40,175 nucleotides of DNA, from NCBI RefSeq assembly GCF_001945525.1, contig NZ_MPJW01000200.1, forward strand, positions 1-40,175. Reading direction: 5' to 3'. This DNA comes from Ileibacterium valens (GTDB taxonomy: Bacteria; Bacillota_I; Bacilli_A; Erysipelotrichales; Erysipelotrichaceae). This document shows, in pieces, positions 14,574 through 23,291 of the stretch. The notes beneath the pieces were generated by a model that worked only from the letters and a program-made list of their open reading frames with translations, had not been told where the DNA came from and ran no database searches. The position numbers and the translations under genes are program-made. Each line of letters starts with the position of its first letter. The first letter of the stretch is position 1.

Positions 14574-15713
14574 ATGGATTTCAATTTAACAGAACAACAG
14601 AAACTGATGCAGAAGTTGTTCCGGGAAGTTGCCGAAGCAGAAGTCAAAGAAAACGCTGCTGACGTTGATGAAAAAGAACGTTTCCCAAAAGAAAGCGTTG
14701 AAGTCATGCGGCAGGCAAAAATGCTTGGTATCCCATATCCAAGAGAATACGGCGGAGCCGGTGCGGATTATCTGTCCTACATTCTGGCAGTCGAAGAACT
14801 GAGCAAAACATGTGCAACAACAGGTGTTGTACTTTCCGCTCATACGTCCCTGGGAACCTGGCCAATCGCTCAGTATGGAACTCCTGAACAGAAAGAAAAG
14901 TATCTGACTGCTTTAGCCAGCGGAGAAAAACTTGGTGCATTTGGTCTGACTGAACCAAACGCAGGTACTGACGCTGCTGGCCAGCAGACTACAGCCGTAC
15001 TTGATGGCGATGATTATGTCATCAATGGAACAAAGATTTTTATCACCAATGCCGGTGAAGCTGATGTCTACATCATTTTTGCAATGACAGACAAGTCAAA
15101 AGGAACTCGTGGTATCTCCGCCTTTATCGTCGATAAGGATACTCCGGGCTTCACAATCGGACAGCATGAAAAGAAACTTGGTATTCGCGGTTCCGCTACT
15201 TCCGAGCTGATCTTTAATAATGCACGTGTTCCGAAAGAAAACCTTCTTGGAAAAGAAGGACAGGGATTCAAAATTGCTATGTCCACTCTTGATGGCGGAC
15301 GTATTGGTATTGCAGCTCAGGCTCTTGGTATTGCTGAAGGCGCATTAGCTGAAACGGTTGAATACGTTAAGCAGAGAAAACAGTTCGGCCGTCCAATCGC
15401 TAAATTCCAGAACACCCAGTTCCAGCTTGCTAATATGCAGACTCAGATCGATGCTGCAAAAATGCTTGTTTACAGAGCTGCGATGGCTAAAGAAGAAGGC
15501 AAACCTTATACCGTTCTTGCAGCGGAAGCTAAATTATTTGCAGCTGAAACCGCAATGGATGTAACAACTAAGTGCATTCAGCTGATGGGTGGATATGGTT
15601 ATACCCGTGACCTGCCTGTTGAAAGAATGTTCCGTGACGCTAAGATTACTGAGATCTATGAAGGAACTTCCGAAGTACAGCGTATGGTTATCTCCGGAGC
15701 ACTGCTTCGCTAA
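14574..15713 (+). CDS. bcd: Butyryl-CoA dehydrogenase
   Basis: Short-chain acyl-CoA dehydrogenase, 379 aa. It reduces crotonyl-CoA to butyryl-CoA; with EtfAB it can form the electron-bifurcating complex that also reduces ferredoxin from NADH. Features: N-terminal helical domain MDFNLTEQQKLMQKLFREVA; FAD/substrate motifs GAFGLTEPNAGTDA and YVINGTKIFITNAGEAD; QLMGGYGYTRDLPVERMFRD; catalytic Glu363 in IYEGTSEVQRMVI, in the place usual for short-chain members. Strong SD GGAAAGGAG. It lies next to etfB and etfA, as in clostridial bcd operons, but crt is missing from its upstream side. Confidence 0.95.
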   Translation: MDFNLTEQQKLMQKLFREVAEAEVKENAADVDEKERFPKESVEVMRQAKMLGIPYPREYGGAGADYLSYILAVEELSKTCATTGVVLSAHTSLGTWPIAQYGTPEQKEKYLTALASGEKLGAFGLTEPNAGTDAAGQQTTAVLDGDDYVINGTKIFITNAGEADVYIIFAMTDKSKGTRGISAFIVDKDTPGFTIGQHEKKLGIRGSATSELIFNNARVPKENLLGKEGQGFKIAMSTLDGGRIGIAAQALGIAEGALAETVEYVKQRKQFGRPIAKFQNTQFQLANMQTQIDAAKMLVYRAAMAKEEGKPYTVLAAEAKLFAAETAMDVTTKCIQLMGGYGYTRDLPVERMFRDAKITEIYEGTSEVQRMVISGALLR

Positions 15714-15734
15714 TTGGAAAGGAATCTGGGAAAA

Positions 15735-16532
15735 ATGAAAATTGCTGTATTGATCAAACAGGTACCGGACTCCACAGAAATTACTGTTGATAAAAACACA
15801 GGAACTCTCGTCCGCGATGGCGTACCTTCCATTATGAATCCGGATGACCTTGCCGGACTTGAAGCCGCTCTGGCTTTAAAAGACAAAGATGATTCCATCG
15901 ACATCACTGTTGTGTCCATGGGACCTCCTCAGGCTGCTGGCATGCTTCAAGAAGCGATTGCCCGCGGTGCTGATCACGCAGTTCTGTTAACTGACCGTCG
16001 TCTTGGCGGTGCTGACACCTGCGCAACCAGCCGTACTCTTGCTGCGGCTTTAAACAAAATCGGTTATGACTTTATCATTGCCGGACGTCAGGCTATCGAT
16101 GGGGATACTGCTCAGGTTGGTCCACAGACCGCTGAGCGTTTAGGTCTGCCTCAGGTAACTTATGTTGACGAAATCCTTGAACTGACTCCTGAATACGCCA
16201 AAGTTAAAAAATCTCTCGAAGATGAAGAACAGGTAGTCAAAGTGAAGCTGCCGGCTGTAATTACTACTCTTTCCGGTATGAATAAGCCACGTTACATGAA
16301 CTGCATTGACATTGTTGATTCTTTCAATAATCCAGTCCAGATCATGACTTACGATGATATTAAAGATGACCTGCCGCAGGACCTGATCGGTCTGGCTGGT
16401 TCTCCAACCAAGGTTCACAGAACCTTCACCAAAAACGTTTCCGCTGCTACTGAAAAATTCGATCTGCCAGCTGATGAAACTGCAGACCGCATTGTTGAAG
16501 CTCTCAAAGAAAAGCAGCTGATCAAGAAGTAG
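15735..16532 (+). CDS. etfB: Electron transfer flavoprotein beta subunit
   Basis: 265 aa. Beta subunit of the ETF that works with Bcd. N-terminus MKIAVLIKQVPDSTEITVDKNTGTLVRDGVPSIMNPDDLAGLEAAL, nucleotide-binding motifs VVSMGPPQA and ALARGADHAVLLTDR-like (here AIARGADHAVLLTDRRLGGADT), FIIAGRQAIDGDTAQVGPQTAERLGLPQ (the family signature), and a C-terminal arm that wraps the alpha subunit. The frame begins with a TTG at 15714, but I use the ATG at 15735, preceded by GGAAAGG, which gives the family N-terminus. The 3' end lies 16 nt before etfA. Confidence 0.94.
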   Translation: MKIAVLIKQVPDSTEITVDKNTGTLVRDGVPSIMNPDDLAGLEAALALKDKDDSIDITVVSMGPPQAAGMLQEAIARGADHAVLLTDRRLGGADTCATSRTLAAALNKIGYDFIIAGRQAIDGDTAQVGPQTAERLGLPQVTYVDEILELTPEYAKVKKSLEDEEQVVKVKLPAVITTLSGMNKPRYMNCIDIVDSFNNPVQIMTYDDIKDDLPQDLIGLAGSPTKVHRTFTKNVSAATEKFDLPADETADRIVEALKEKQLIKK

Positions 16533-16548
16533 AAAGGGAATCACAAGA

Positions 16549-17577
16549 ATGGCTACATTTCCAGATTACAAAGACATTTATGTTTTTGTTGAACAGAAAG
16601 ACTCTGAGCCTGCCGAAGTTGGCTATGAGCTGATTTCCGAGGCTCGCAAGCTGGTTGCTTCCGCTCCTGAACTTGGTTTTCAGGTAGTCGGAGTTCTGCT
16701 TGGCGAAAACGTAAAAGATAAAGCACAGGATGTTATTGCCCATGGCGCTGACAAGGTGATCGTTGTTGACGATCCACTGCTGAAGGATTATTCCACACAG
16801 TTCTATACAGATGCTCTGACTCAGGTCATCAATGAATTCAAACCTGATTCATTACTGACTGGAGCTACAGTTCTTGGACGCGACCTGGCTCCACGTGTGG
16901 CAGCCCGCATCAATGCCGGACTGACTGCTGATGCGACTGGCATCGAAATTGATCCAACAAAGGTTGCTGATGGCGACGCATTACTGCTCGTTACTCGTCC
17001 AACATTTGGCGGTAACCTGTTTGGTACCATCGTCTGCCCGAATACTCGCCCGCAGATGGCTACCATTCGACCAAAAGTATTTGACTTAGCTCCTGTTGAT
17101 GAAACAAGAACTGGAGAAGTAATTGAATTTGCTCCGGTTTGGAATTCAACAGAACCCGAAGTTGTTGTTGAAGAAGTTCTTCCAAAGAAAATTGAAGGCG
17201 TAGATATCGCTAAATGCAATATCTTGATCGGTGCCGGACGTGGTGCTGAAGGATGTCTTCCTCTTCTTGAAGAAGCTGCCAAGGAACTCGGCGGTGAAGT
17301 CTGTGCTACACGTGCCGTTGTTGAAGATGGCTTCATGGATAAATCACGCCAGGTTGGTCAGACTGGTAAAACAGTTCGTCCAACTCTGTACATTGCCTGT
17401 GGTATTTCCGGTGCTGTACAGCATGTGGCTGGTATGGAAAAATCAGACTTTATCATTGCAATCAACCGTGATCCTGAAGCTGAAATTTTCACAATTTCCA
17501 ACCTTGGATTTATCGGTGACGTTAACCAGGTTCTGCCGCTCCTGGTAGAAGGGCTGAAAAAAGCAAGAAAAGCTTAA
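16549..17577 (+). CDS. etfA: Electron transfer flavoprotein alpha subunit
   Basis: 342 aa. The N-terminal domain (1-200) has the ETF fold: YKDIYVFVEQKD, VVGVLLG, GADKVIVVDDPLL, LLTGATVLGRDLAPRVAARINAGLTADATGIEID. The C-terminal FAD domain shows NILIGAGRGAEG, VCATRAVVEDGFMDKSRQVGQTGKTVRPTLYIACGISGAVQHVAGM, and FIIAINRDPEAEIF (family signature P-LYIA-GISGA-QH-aGm). It transfers electrons with EtfB and Bcd. SD AGAAAGGGA. The end is 21 nt before hbd. Confidence 0.95.
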   Translation: MATFPDYKDIYVFVEQKDSEPAEVGYELISEARKLVASAPELGFQVVGVLLGENVKDKAQDVIAHGADKVIVVDDPLLKDYSTQFYTDALTQVINEFKPDSLLTGATVLGRDLAPRVAARINAGLTADATGIEIDPTKVADGDALLLVTRPTFGGNLFGTIVCPNTRPQMATIRPKVFDLAPVDETRTGEVIEFAPVWNSTEPEVVVEEVLPKKIEGVDIAKCNILIGAGRGAEGCLPLLEEAAKELGGEVCATRAVVEDGFMDKSRQVGQTGKTVRPTLYIACGISGAVQHVAGMEKSDFIIAINRDPEAEIFTISNLGFIGDVNQVLPLLVEGLKKARKA

Positions 17578-17598
17578 TAATTGAGGAGAATTGTAACA

Positions 17599-18438
17599 AT
17601 GAAAAAAATTGGTGTAATCGGCGCCGGAACCATGGGACAGGGCATTGCTAATGCCTTTGCTTCTGCTGGAAACGACGTAACTGTAGTTGACGTAAAAAAA
17701 GAATGGGCTGAAAACGGAATCAATAAAATTAAAGCTTCCAAAGATAAGCTCGTTGCTAAAGGCAAAATTTCTGCTGAAGATGCAGAAGCTGCTAAAGCCA
17801 ACCTCAAAGCTGGTGAATATGAAGATCTTGCAGATGCGGATCTGATCGTTGAAGCCGCTCTTGAAGACATGAAGCTGAAAAAAGAAGTCTTCAAAAAACT
17901 TGATGACATCGTTAAAGAAGATGCTGTATTTGGAACAAATACTTCTTCTTTATCCATTACCGAAATCGCAAATGGAATCAAACATCCAGTCATCGGTATG
18001 CACTTCTTCAACCCGGCTGACCGCATGAAATTAGTTGAAGTCATCTCTGGTGCCAATACTCCGGAAGAAACAAAGACTTTTGTCATCGAAACAGCTAAAG
18101 AAATCGGTAAAACTCCGGTTGAAGTGAACGAAGGACCTGGTTTCGTTGTAAACCGTATCCTGATCCCAATGGTAAACGAAGCGACTGGCATTCTGCAGGA
18201 AGGCATCGCGTCTGTAGAAGACATCGATACAGCGATGCAGCTTGGTGCCAACCATCCAATGGGTCCACTTGCTTTAGGTGACTTAATCGGTCTTGATATC
18301 GTTCTTGCAATCATGAACGTTCTTTATGATGAAACTGGCGATCCAAAATATCGTCCAACTACTCTGTTAAAGAAAATGGTTCGTGCTGGCAAGCTTGGAC
18401 GTAAAACTGGTGAAGGTTTCTACAACTACAAGAAATAG
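17599..18438 (+). CDS. hbd: 3-hydroxybutyryl-CoA dehydrogenase
   Basis: 279 aa. NAD(P)H-dependent reduction of acetoacetyl-CoA to 3-hydroxybutyryl-CoA. N-terminal Rossmann motif [20 protein letters not shown], catalytic His in [19 protein letters not shown] with the conserved preceding [14 protein letters not shown], and C-terminal [43 protein letters not shown]. Starts at the ATG at 17599 (GAGGAG upstream); the longer frame from TTG 17581 would overlap the SD. Last gene of the bcd operon, followed by terminators. Confidence 0.95.
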   Translation: MKKIGVIGAGTMGQGIANAFASAGNDVTVVDVKKEWAENGINKIKASKDKLVAKGKISAEDAEAAKANLKAGEYEDLADADLIVEAALEDMKLKKEVFKKLDDIVKEDAVFGTNTSSLSITEIANGIKHPVIGMHFFNPADRMKLVEVISGANTPEETKTFVIETAKEIGKTPVEVNEGPGFVVNRILIPMVNEATGILQEGIASVEDIDTAMQLGANHPMGPLALGDLIGLDIVLAIMNVLYDETGDPKYRPTTLLKKMVRAGKLGRKTGEGFYNYKK

Positions 18439-18472
18439 TTTTTCTGTAAATTAGAAATCGATAAATATACAA

Positions 18473-18597
18473 GATGCTTATGGGTATTCAATCAGCATCC
18501 ATAAGTATTTATAATCATTAATATCCGGATGGTCTTCATCCTGTCCAGAATTAAACAGAAAAGGGAGAAGCAAACCAGTTTCTCCCTTTTCATTTTT
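18473..18597 (+). terminator. Double hairpin terminator after hbd
   Basis: First hairpin: CTTATGG (18477-18483) with CCATAAG (18499-18505), which competes with GATGC/GCATC. Second: AAAAGGGAGAA (18559-18569) with TTCTCCCTTTT (18580-18590), tail CATTTTTC. The second is a standard intrinsic terminator. So crt and the CoA-transferase need their own promoter or readthrough; I see no convincing promoter before crt. Confidence 0.82.
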
Positions 18598-18692
18598 CTA
18601 TAATTTTTCGATTTGATCGATTTTATATTAAGAGAACGGATGATCACCATTAAATGGATCAGCTTTATTTCTATTTCAGGAAAGGATTAATC

Positions 18693-19481
18693 ATGGAATA
18701 CGTACTTTTAGAAAAAGACGGTAATGTTTCAACAATTACTATTAATAACCCAAAGGCTCTGAATGCCCTTTCTACTGCAGTATTAAAAGATCTTGAAGAA
18801 GCTGTGAATACTGTTGCTGCGGATGATGATACTTACGCAGTCATTATCACTGGTGCAGGTCCAAAATCTTTTGTTGCTGGCGCAGATATCGCTGAAATGA
18901 AGGATAAGAATCAGGAAGAAGCCGCTGAATACGGTGCTTATGGAAACAAAATTTTCCGTCAGATCGAAACAATGGATAAACCGGTAATTGCTGCTATCAA
19001 TGGATTTGCTCTTGGCGGCGGCAACGAACTGGCTATGTCCTGCGATATTCGTCTGGCTGCAGATAATGCGGTTTTTGGTCAGCCAGAAGTAGGATTAGGA
19101 ATTACTCCTGGCTTTGGCGGAACTCAGAGACTAGCCCGTATCGTTCCAGTTGGCATCGCAAAAGAAATTATCTATGGGGGCAGAAACATCAAGGCTGATA
19201 AAGCACTTCAGATTGGTCTGGTAAATGCAGTTTATCCACAGGAAGAACTGATGAATGCTGCAATGAAATTAGCAAAAGGCATTGCCAAGAATGCTCCTAA
19301 AGCCGTAGCCGCAAGCAAACGGGCGATCAACAAAGGCCTGGAAGGTACAATGGATGAAGGCATTGCGATCGAAGTCGACGAATTCTCCAACTGCTTCAAT
19401 ACTGAAGATCAGACTTATGGAATGGAATACTTCCTTGATAAAAATAAGGAAAAACCAGCTAAACAGTTTAAGAATAAATAA
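18693..19481 (+). CDS. crt: 3-hydroxybutyryl-CoA dehydratase (crotonase)
   Basis: 262 aa. Dehydrates 3-hydroxybutyryl-CoA to crotonyl-CoA. Crotonase motifs: oxyanion-hole AFVAGADIAEM-like (here SFVAGADIAEMKD) and INGFALGGGNELAMSCDIRLA, with both catalytic glutamates in place (NELAM and GQPEVGLGITPGFGGTQRL). The start is ATG 18693, after AGGAAAGGA; the ATG at 18654 has no SD. In many clostridia crt leads the bcd operon; here it is downstream of hbd, behind a terminator, and paired with a CoA-transferase. Confidence 0.94.
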   Translation: MEYVLLEKDGNVSTITINNPKALNALSTAVLKDLEEAVNTVAADDDTYAVIITGAGPKSFVAGADIAEMKDKNQEEAAEYGAYGNKIFRQIETMDKPVIAAINGFALGGGNELAMSCDIRLAADNAVFGQPEVGLGITPGFGGTQRLARIVPVGIAKEIIYGGRNIKADKALQIGLVNAVYPQEELMNAAMKLAKGIAKNAPKAVAASKRAINKGLEGTMDEGIAIEVDEFSNCFNTEDQTYGMEYFLDKNKEKPAKQFKNK

Positions 19482-19498
19482 ATTACAGGAGCTTTTAA

Positions 19499-21052
19499 AT
19501 GAGTAAAGTAATTACGCCTCAACAGGCTGCCGAACTGATTCAGGATGGGGACCGGGTATCGATGAGCGGATTCATTGGCATGTGTCACCCTCAGGAAATC
19601 ACTTATGCCATTGAAGAAAGATTCTTAAAAACCGGGCATCCTAACAATGTAGATCTCTTCTTCCCAACAAATGTTGGCGATGGAACAGATAAACTTGGAA
19701 TGAATCATCTGGCCCATGAAGGTTTGCTTCGATCCATCGTAGGTGGGCATTGGAATCTGGTCCCAGCGCTGGCAAAACTCGTGAATGAGAATAAAGTCCA
19801 GGCCTGGAATCTGCCAATTGGAACATTAAGCCAGCTTCTTCGCGAGATCGCTGGCAATCGCCCAGGAGTCATCACAAAAATCGGTCTGAATACATTTGTC
19901 GATCCGCGTTTACAGGGCGGTAAAATGAATGATATTACAAAAGAAGACCTGGTAGAACTGATGGTCATTGATGGCGAGGAATACCTTCGTTATAAACCTC
20001 TGAAGATCGATGTCGGAGTAATTCGTGGTACATATGCAGATGAAAGCGGAAATATGACCATGGAAAAGGAAGCTGCTTTTCTGGACGCTTTAGCGATGGC
20101 TCAGGCGGTTAAAAATAATGGGGGCATCGTGATTGCTCAGGTCGAAGATGTCGTTGCGGATGGTTCCTTAAATCCGAAGGATGTCAAAGTTCCCGGAATC
20201 TGTATCGACTATATCGTAAAAGGAACTCCTGAGAATCATTGGCAGACTTATATGAATCCATATCTGCCAGAACTTTCCGGACAGATTAAGAAGCCAATGA
20301 ATCAAATCGAAGCCATGCCTTTAAATGCTCGAAAAGTCATCAGCCGACGGGCTGCCATGGAACTAAGTCCTAATGCGGTGGTAAACCTTGGAATCGGTAT
20401 TCCCGAAGGAATTGCCAAAGTAGCCAATGAAGAAAATCTGCCTGGTCTGAAACTGACTGTAGAAGCCGGGAACATCGGAGGAGTTCCTTCAAGTGGGGTA
20501 GGGTTTGGCTCTGCAACCAATCCTGAGTGCACAATTGACTCTCCAGCCATGTTCGACTTCTATGATGGCGGAGGTCTCGATCAGGCTTTCTTAGGACTGG
20601 CTGAGTGTGATAAGAATGGTAATATCAACGTATCCCGATTTGGTCCTAGAATTGCAGGGTGCGGTGGATTTATCAATATTACCCAATCCACTCCCGTTGT
20701 TGTATTCTGCGGCACTTTCACGGCTAAGGGACTCAAAGAAAAAATCGGCGACGGGAAACTTGAAATTGTTCAGGAAGGGGCCGTTAAGAAGTTTAAGAAT
20801 GCGATCGATCAGATTACATTCTCTTCAGAGTTCGCTAAAAAAGCCAATCAGAAAGTATTATATGTAACTGAACGCGCAGTTTTTGAACTTCATGATGGAG
20901 TATTTACCCTGACAGAAATTGCACCTGGAGTCGATTTACAAAAGGACATTCTCGATCAGATGGAATTCACCCCAAAGATCTCAAAAGATCTCAAACTAAT
21001 GGATGAAAGATTATTCAAGGACGAAAAAATGGGGCTTCAAGCTAACTCGTAA
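19499..21052 (+). CDS. Class I acyl-CoA:carboxylate CoA-transferase (propionate/acetate CoA-transferase type)
   Basis: 517 aa, with fused alpha and beta halves as in Pct/YdiF-type transferases, not the 440-aa Cat/But type. Alpha half (about 1-260): ITPQQAAELIQDGDRVSMSGFIGMCHPQEITYAIEERF. Beta half (about 275-510): RRAAMELSPNAVVNLGIGIPEGIAKVANEE. The catalytic glutamate should be Glu322 in TVEAGNIGGVPSSGVGFG. These enzymes exchange CoA through a glutamyl-CoA thioester. Given its position 17 nt after crt, the likely reaction is butyryl-CoA + acetate to butyrate + acetyl-CoA. Substrate choice cannot be read from sequence; propionate, lactate or acetoacetate are alternatives. Confidence 0.85.
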   Translation: MSKVITPQQAAELIQDGDRVSMSGFIGMCHPQEITYAIEERFLKTGHPNNVDLFFPTNVGDGTDKLGMNHLAHEGLLRSIVGGHWNLVPALAKLVNENKVQAWNLPIGTLSQLLREIAGNRPGVITKIGLNTFVDPRLQGGKMNDITKEDLVELMVIDGEEYLRYKPLKIDVGVIRGTYADESGNMTMEKEAAFLDALAMAQAVKNNGGIVIAQVEDVVADGSLNPKDVKVPGICIDYIVKGTPENHWQTYMNPYLPELSGQIKKPMNQIEAMPLNARKVISRRAAMELSPNAVVNLGIGIPEGIAKVANEENLPGLKLTVEAGNIGGVPSSGVGFGSATNPECTIDSPAMFDFYDGGGLDQAFLGLAECDKNGNINVSRFGPRIAGCGGFINITQSTPVVVFCGTFTAKGLKEKIGDGKLEIVQEGAVKKFKNAIDQITFSSEFAKKANQKVLYVTERAVFELHDGVFTLTEIAPGVDLQKDILDQMEFTPKISKDLKLMDERLFKDEKMGLQANS

Positions 21053-21126
21053 ATTCAGAGTTAAATTGGAATTTGTTTTTTTAGTTCAAAATCTAAATTT
21101 AGTATTTAAATACATTCTTTATTAAT

Positions 21127-21163
21127 GCCAGTTCATACAAAAGCAGGTATGAGCTGGCTTTTT
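21127..21163 (+). terminator. Terminator of crt/CoA-transferase
   Basis: GCCAGTTCATAC (21127-21138) pairs with GTATGAGCTGGC (21147-21158), one U-G pair, then TTTTTG. The gap 21053-21419 otherwise holds the promoter of the next gene. Confidence 0.87.
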
Positions 21164-21300
21164 GTATGAATTCTCAACGAGAAACAATACAGATCAGCTT
21201 ATTCAGAAATAGAAGATAAAGAAATATACTTTTTTGCCTTTCACTGATTTTCATAGTTTTCAGACAGTTTCAAAGTTAGTTCATCAAATTCAGAACTGTT

Positions 21301-21376
21301 TTGGCAAGCATGGTCTGATTTGACTATAATAGAAGTTGGCGAAAGCCAGGGGAAAAGAAATTAGATACTGACAGTA
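21301..21376 (+). promoter_or_regulatory. Promoter and structured leader of the amylase-like lipoprotein gene
   Basis: TTGGCA (21301-21306), 18-bp spacer, TATAAT (21325-21330). The leader carries two small hairpins: TGGC-GAAA-GCCA (about 21336-21347) and GATACT-GAC-AGTATC (about 21364-21378). Confidence 0.6.
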
Positions 21377-21419
21377 TCAATGATTATTAAAGATTATAAG
21401 GCAAGGGGTTCTTTATCGA

Positions 21420-23075
21420 ATGAGAAAGATTATTCAAGCTTTAGCCGCAGCTGCACTTCTAATCAGTGTGGCAGGATGCTCTAGTGTAAATTCTGAAAAA
21501 ACAACTGCTCTTTCCTTAATGGAAGAGATTAACAATAAAAATGTCTATTTTGCTGATCCAAATGCCAGGCTCTGGTATGAGATCAATACAAAATATTTTA
21601 GGGATTCCAATGGGGATGGCAAAGGTGATTTAAAGGGAGTCATCGACGCTCTTCCATACTTAAGTGATGATGATCCATCACTGGCAGAAAAAGATTTGAA
21701 TATGACGGGGGTGTATTTAACTGACATCATTTCTGAAGATTCAGCTGGTTTTGTTCTGGATTATTTCAAATTGAACAGCGAAGTAGGAAATGAAGAATAC
21801 CTCACTGAACTGACTCAAAAGGGAAATGAGCTGGATATTCCTGTAATGATTAACCTGGATCTATCCTCCTGCTCAGTGAAATCTCCATATTTTGAAGACG
21901 TACTAAAACATGCAAACGAGCTGGGAAAGGAAGCCGCGCTTACCGATTTAAATTCAGAATATGCCCAAATGTTTTCAATTACTGATGAACAGCCGAATTC
22001 AAACTGGATTCCATTAGGTCATTCGCCGTTTTTCTATCTGGGATTTAACGGCACCGATGCGCCAAATTTTTCACAGGATTCTGAAGCATTCAGAACGATG
22101 GTCAGAAAAGTCATTGAACATTATCTGTCTTTGGGAGTTCAGGGGTTCTATATTGAAGATATGAACGCATTTTATTCTAATTCCAAGGAGAAAAATGCGG
22201 AGTTTTCTTCATGGCTTGTAAATACAGTCACTGAGCTCAACCCAAATGCGATTGTTGTATTCAGTACAGCCAATTTAGAGTCAGATCTTTCGTCTGTTGA
22301 TGGATGGATTGCGTTATCGAAGAATGCAGGAGTCGAAGGAGATCTGGCCAAAGCGGCAACAGGGACGATCAGCGCCAAAGAGCTTGGTGATCTGATTGAG
22401 CAATCCAATCAGAAAATTGCTTATCCAGCCACATATGTAAATACCCCAGAAAATACACTTGACCTTTTAAAGACTGAAAAAAAGGCAAATACATTTAAAA
22501 TGCTGATGGCTCTGCAGATGCTTTCAAGTGGTCAGATTTTTATCACTGCTGGAGATGAAATTGGACTTCCAAGCAACGAATTTGATCTAGTCAGTGAGGC
22601 ATTATCTCCAGTGCTTATGGAAGCATCTTCTGAAAATGCCAAGAAGAATTCTGATTCGAAAGATCAACAGTCTGATCCAGATAAAAAAAGCCAGGATCAG
22701 ATGGCTGAAATCAGAGACCAGCTGACTTTTGGCTCTTTTTCAGAGCAAAAAGAAGATGGAAATTCGGTATTGAACTTTATCCTGCAGGCCATTTTGCTTC
22801 GTGATTCCTATACCGCAATCAGCAGTGGAAAAACCGAAGTAGTAAATGACCTGAATACAGAGGATATACTTGTATTAAAAAAGAGTGTAGAAAATTCGGA
22901 AGTGATGGTAATTTATAATTTTGGTGATACTGAGCAAAAAGTAAATGTTGAGAATATGACCTTATCTGGATTACCTGTTGAAATTGGAGGCGTTTTACTG
23001 ACTTCTGACCAGAGTGTTCATATGGAAAATGGGCAGCTGCTCATGCCGGCTCAGAGCGTCTGTGTATTAAAGTAA
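21420..23075 (+). CDS. GH13 alpha-amylase-like lipoprotein lacking catalytic residues
   Basis: 551 aa. Lipoprotein signal: MRKIIQALAAAALLISVAGC, lipobox VAGC, Cys20. The GH13 barrel is recognised from the Ca-loop/beta-1 stretch FRDSNGDGKGDLKGVIDALPYL (60-81) and TAGDEIGLPS (376-385). The four GH13 regions can be placed but have lost the active site. Region I is MINLDLSS (143-150) where the family has D-x3-NH. Region II is GFYIED (242-247) where the family has GFR-x-D. Region III is VVFSTANLES (279-288), without the acid/base Glu. Region IV is YVNTPEN (339-345) in place of NHD. A Lys/Asp/Ser linker (about 405-435) precedes a C-terminal beta domain. The frame is intact, so this reads as a surface pseudoenzyme (glycan binding or scaffold), not decay. 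SD AAGGGG is about 12 nt before the ATG. Confidence 0.75.
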   Translation: MRKIIQALAAAALLISVAGCSSVNSEKTTALSLMEEINNKNVYFADPNARLWYEINTKYFRDSNGDGKGDLKGVIDALPYLSDDDPSLAEKDLNMTGVYLTDIISEDSAGFVLDYFKLNSEVGNEEYLTELTQKGNELDIPVMINLDLSSCSVKSPYFEDVLKHANELGKEAALTDLNSEYAQMFSITDEQPNSNWIPLGHSPFFYLGFNGTDAPNFSQDSEAFRTMVRKVIEHYLSLGVQGFYIEDMNAFYSNSKEKNAEFSSWLVNTVTELNPNAIVVFSTANLESDLSSVDGWIALSKNAGVEGDLAKAATGTISAKELGDLIEQSNQKIAYPATYVNTPENTLDLLKTEKKANTFKMLMALQMLSSGQIFITAGDEIGLPSNEFDLVSEALSPVLMEASSENAKKNSDSKDQQSDPDKKSQDQMAEIRDQLTFGSFSEQKEDGNSVLNFILQAILLRDSYTAISSGKTEVVNDLNTEDILVLKKSVENSEVMVIYNFGDTEQKVNVENMTLSGLPVEIGGVLLTSDQSVHMENGQLLMPAQSVCVLK

Positions 23076-23127
23076 CCAAGACTCAAAAACGATAAATCAT
23101 CCACATTGACTATGAAGTCCATTAATT

Positions 23128-23204
23128 AAAACGGATCACCGGTGATTGCTCAATGCAGTTTTCATATCCAGGATGAAACTGTGATATGCTAAAATCCGTT
23201 TTCA
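23128..23204 (+). terminator. Nested hairpin, probable terminator of the amylase-like gene
   Basis: Outer stem AAAACGGAT (23128-23136) with ATCCGTTTT (23194-23202). Inside it CAGTTTTCAT (23156-23165) pairs with ATGAAACTG (23173-23181) with one bulge. The run of U's closes the outer stem. Confidence 0.55.
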
Positions 23205-23291
23205 AATTTGATGTTCTTGATGAACTCCATCTGTAATTATCTTTAAAGAGACCTTGAGATGGATTGAAAAATGAAGTAAGGAGAATAAATT

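Noticed and set aside
16821-17336. 171-codon minus frame inside etfA
   Set aside because: Antisense shadow of a well-supported gene; composition reflects codon bias of etfA.
17574-18314. 246-codon minus frame opposite hbd
   Set aside because: Antisense to a clear hbd gene; Ser/Ala-rich shadow without recognisable domain.
21336-21378. Two short hairpins in the amylase-like leader, considered as a riboswitch
   Set aside because: Too small and without a known aptamer core; kept only as leader structure.
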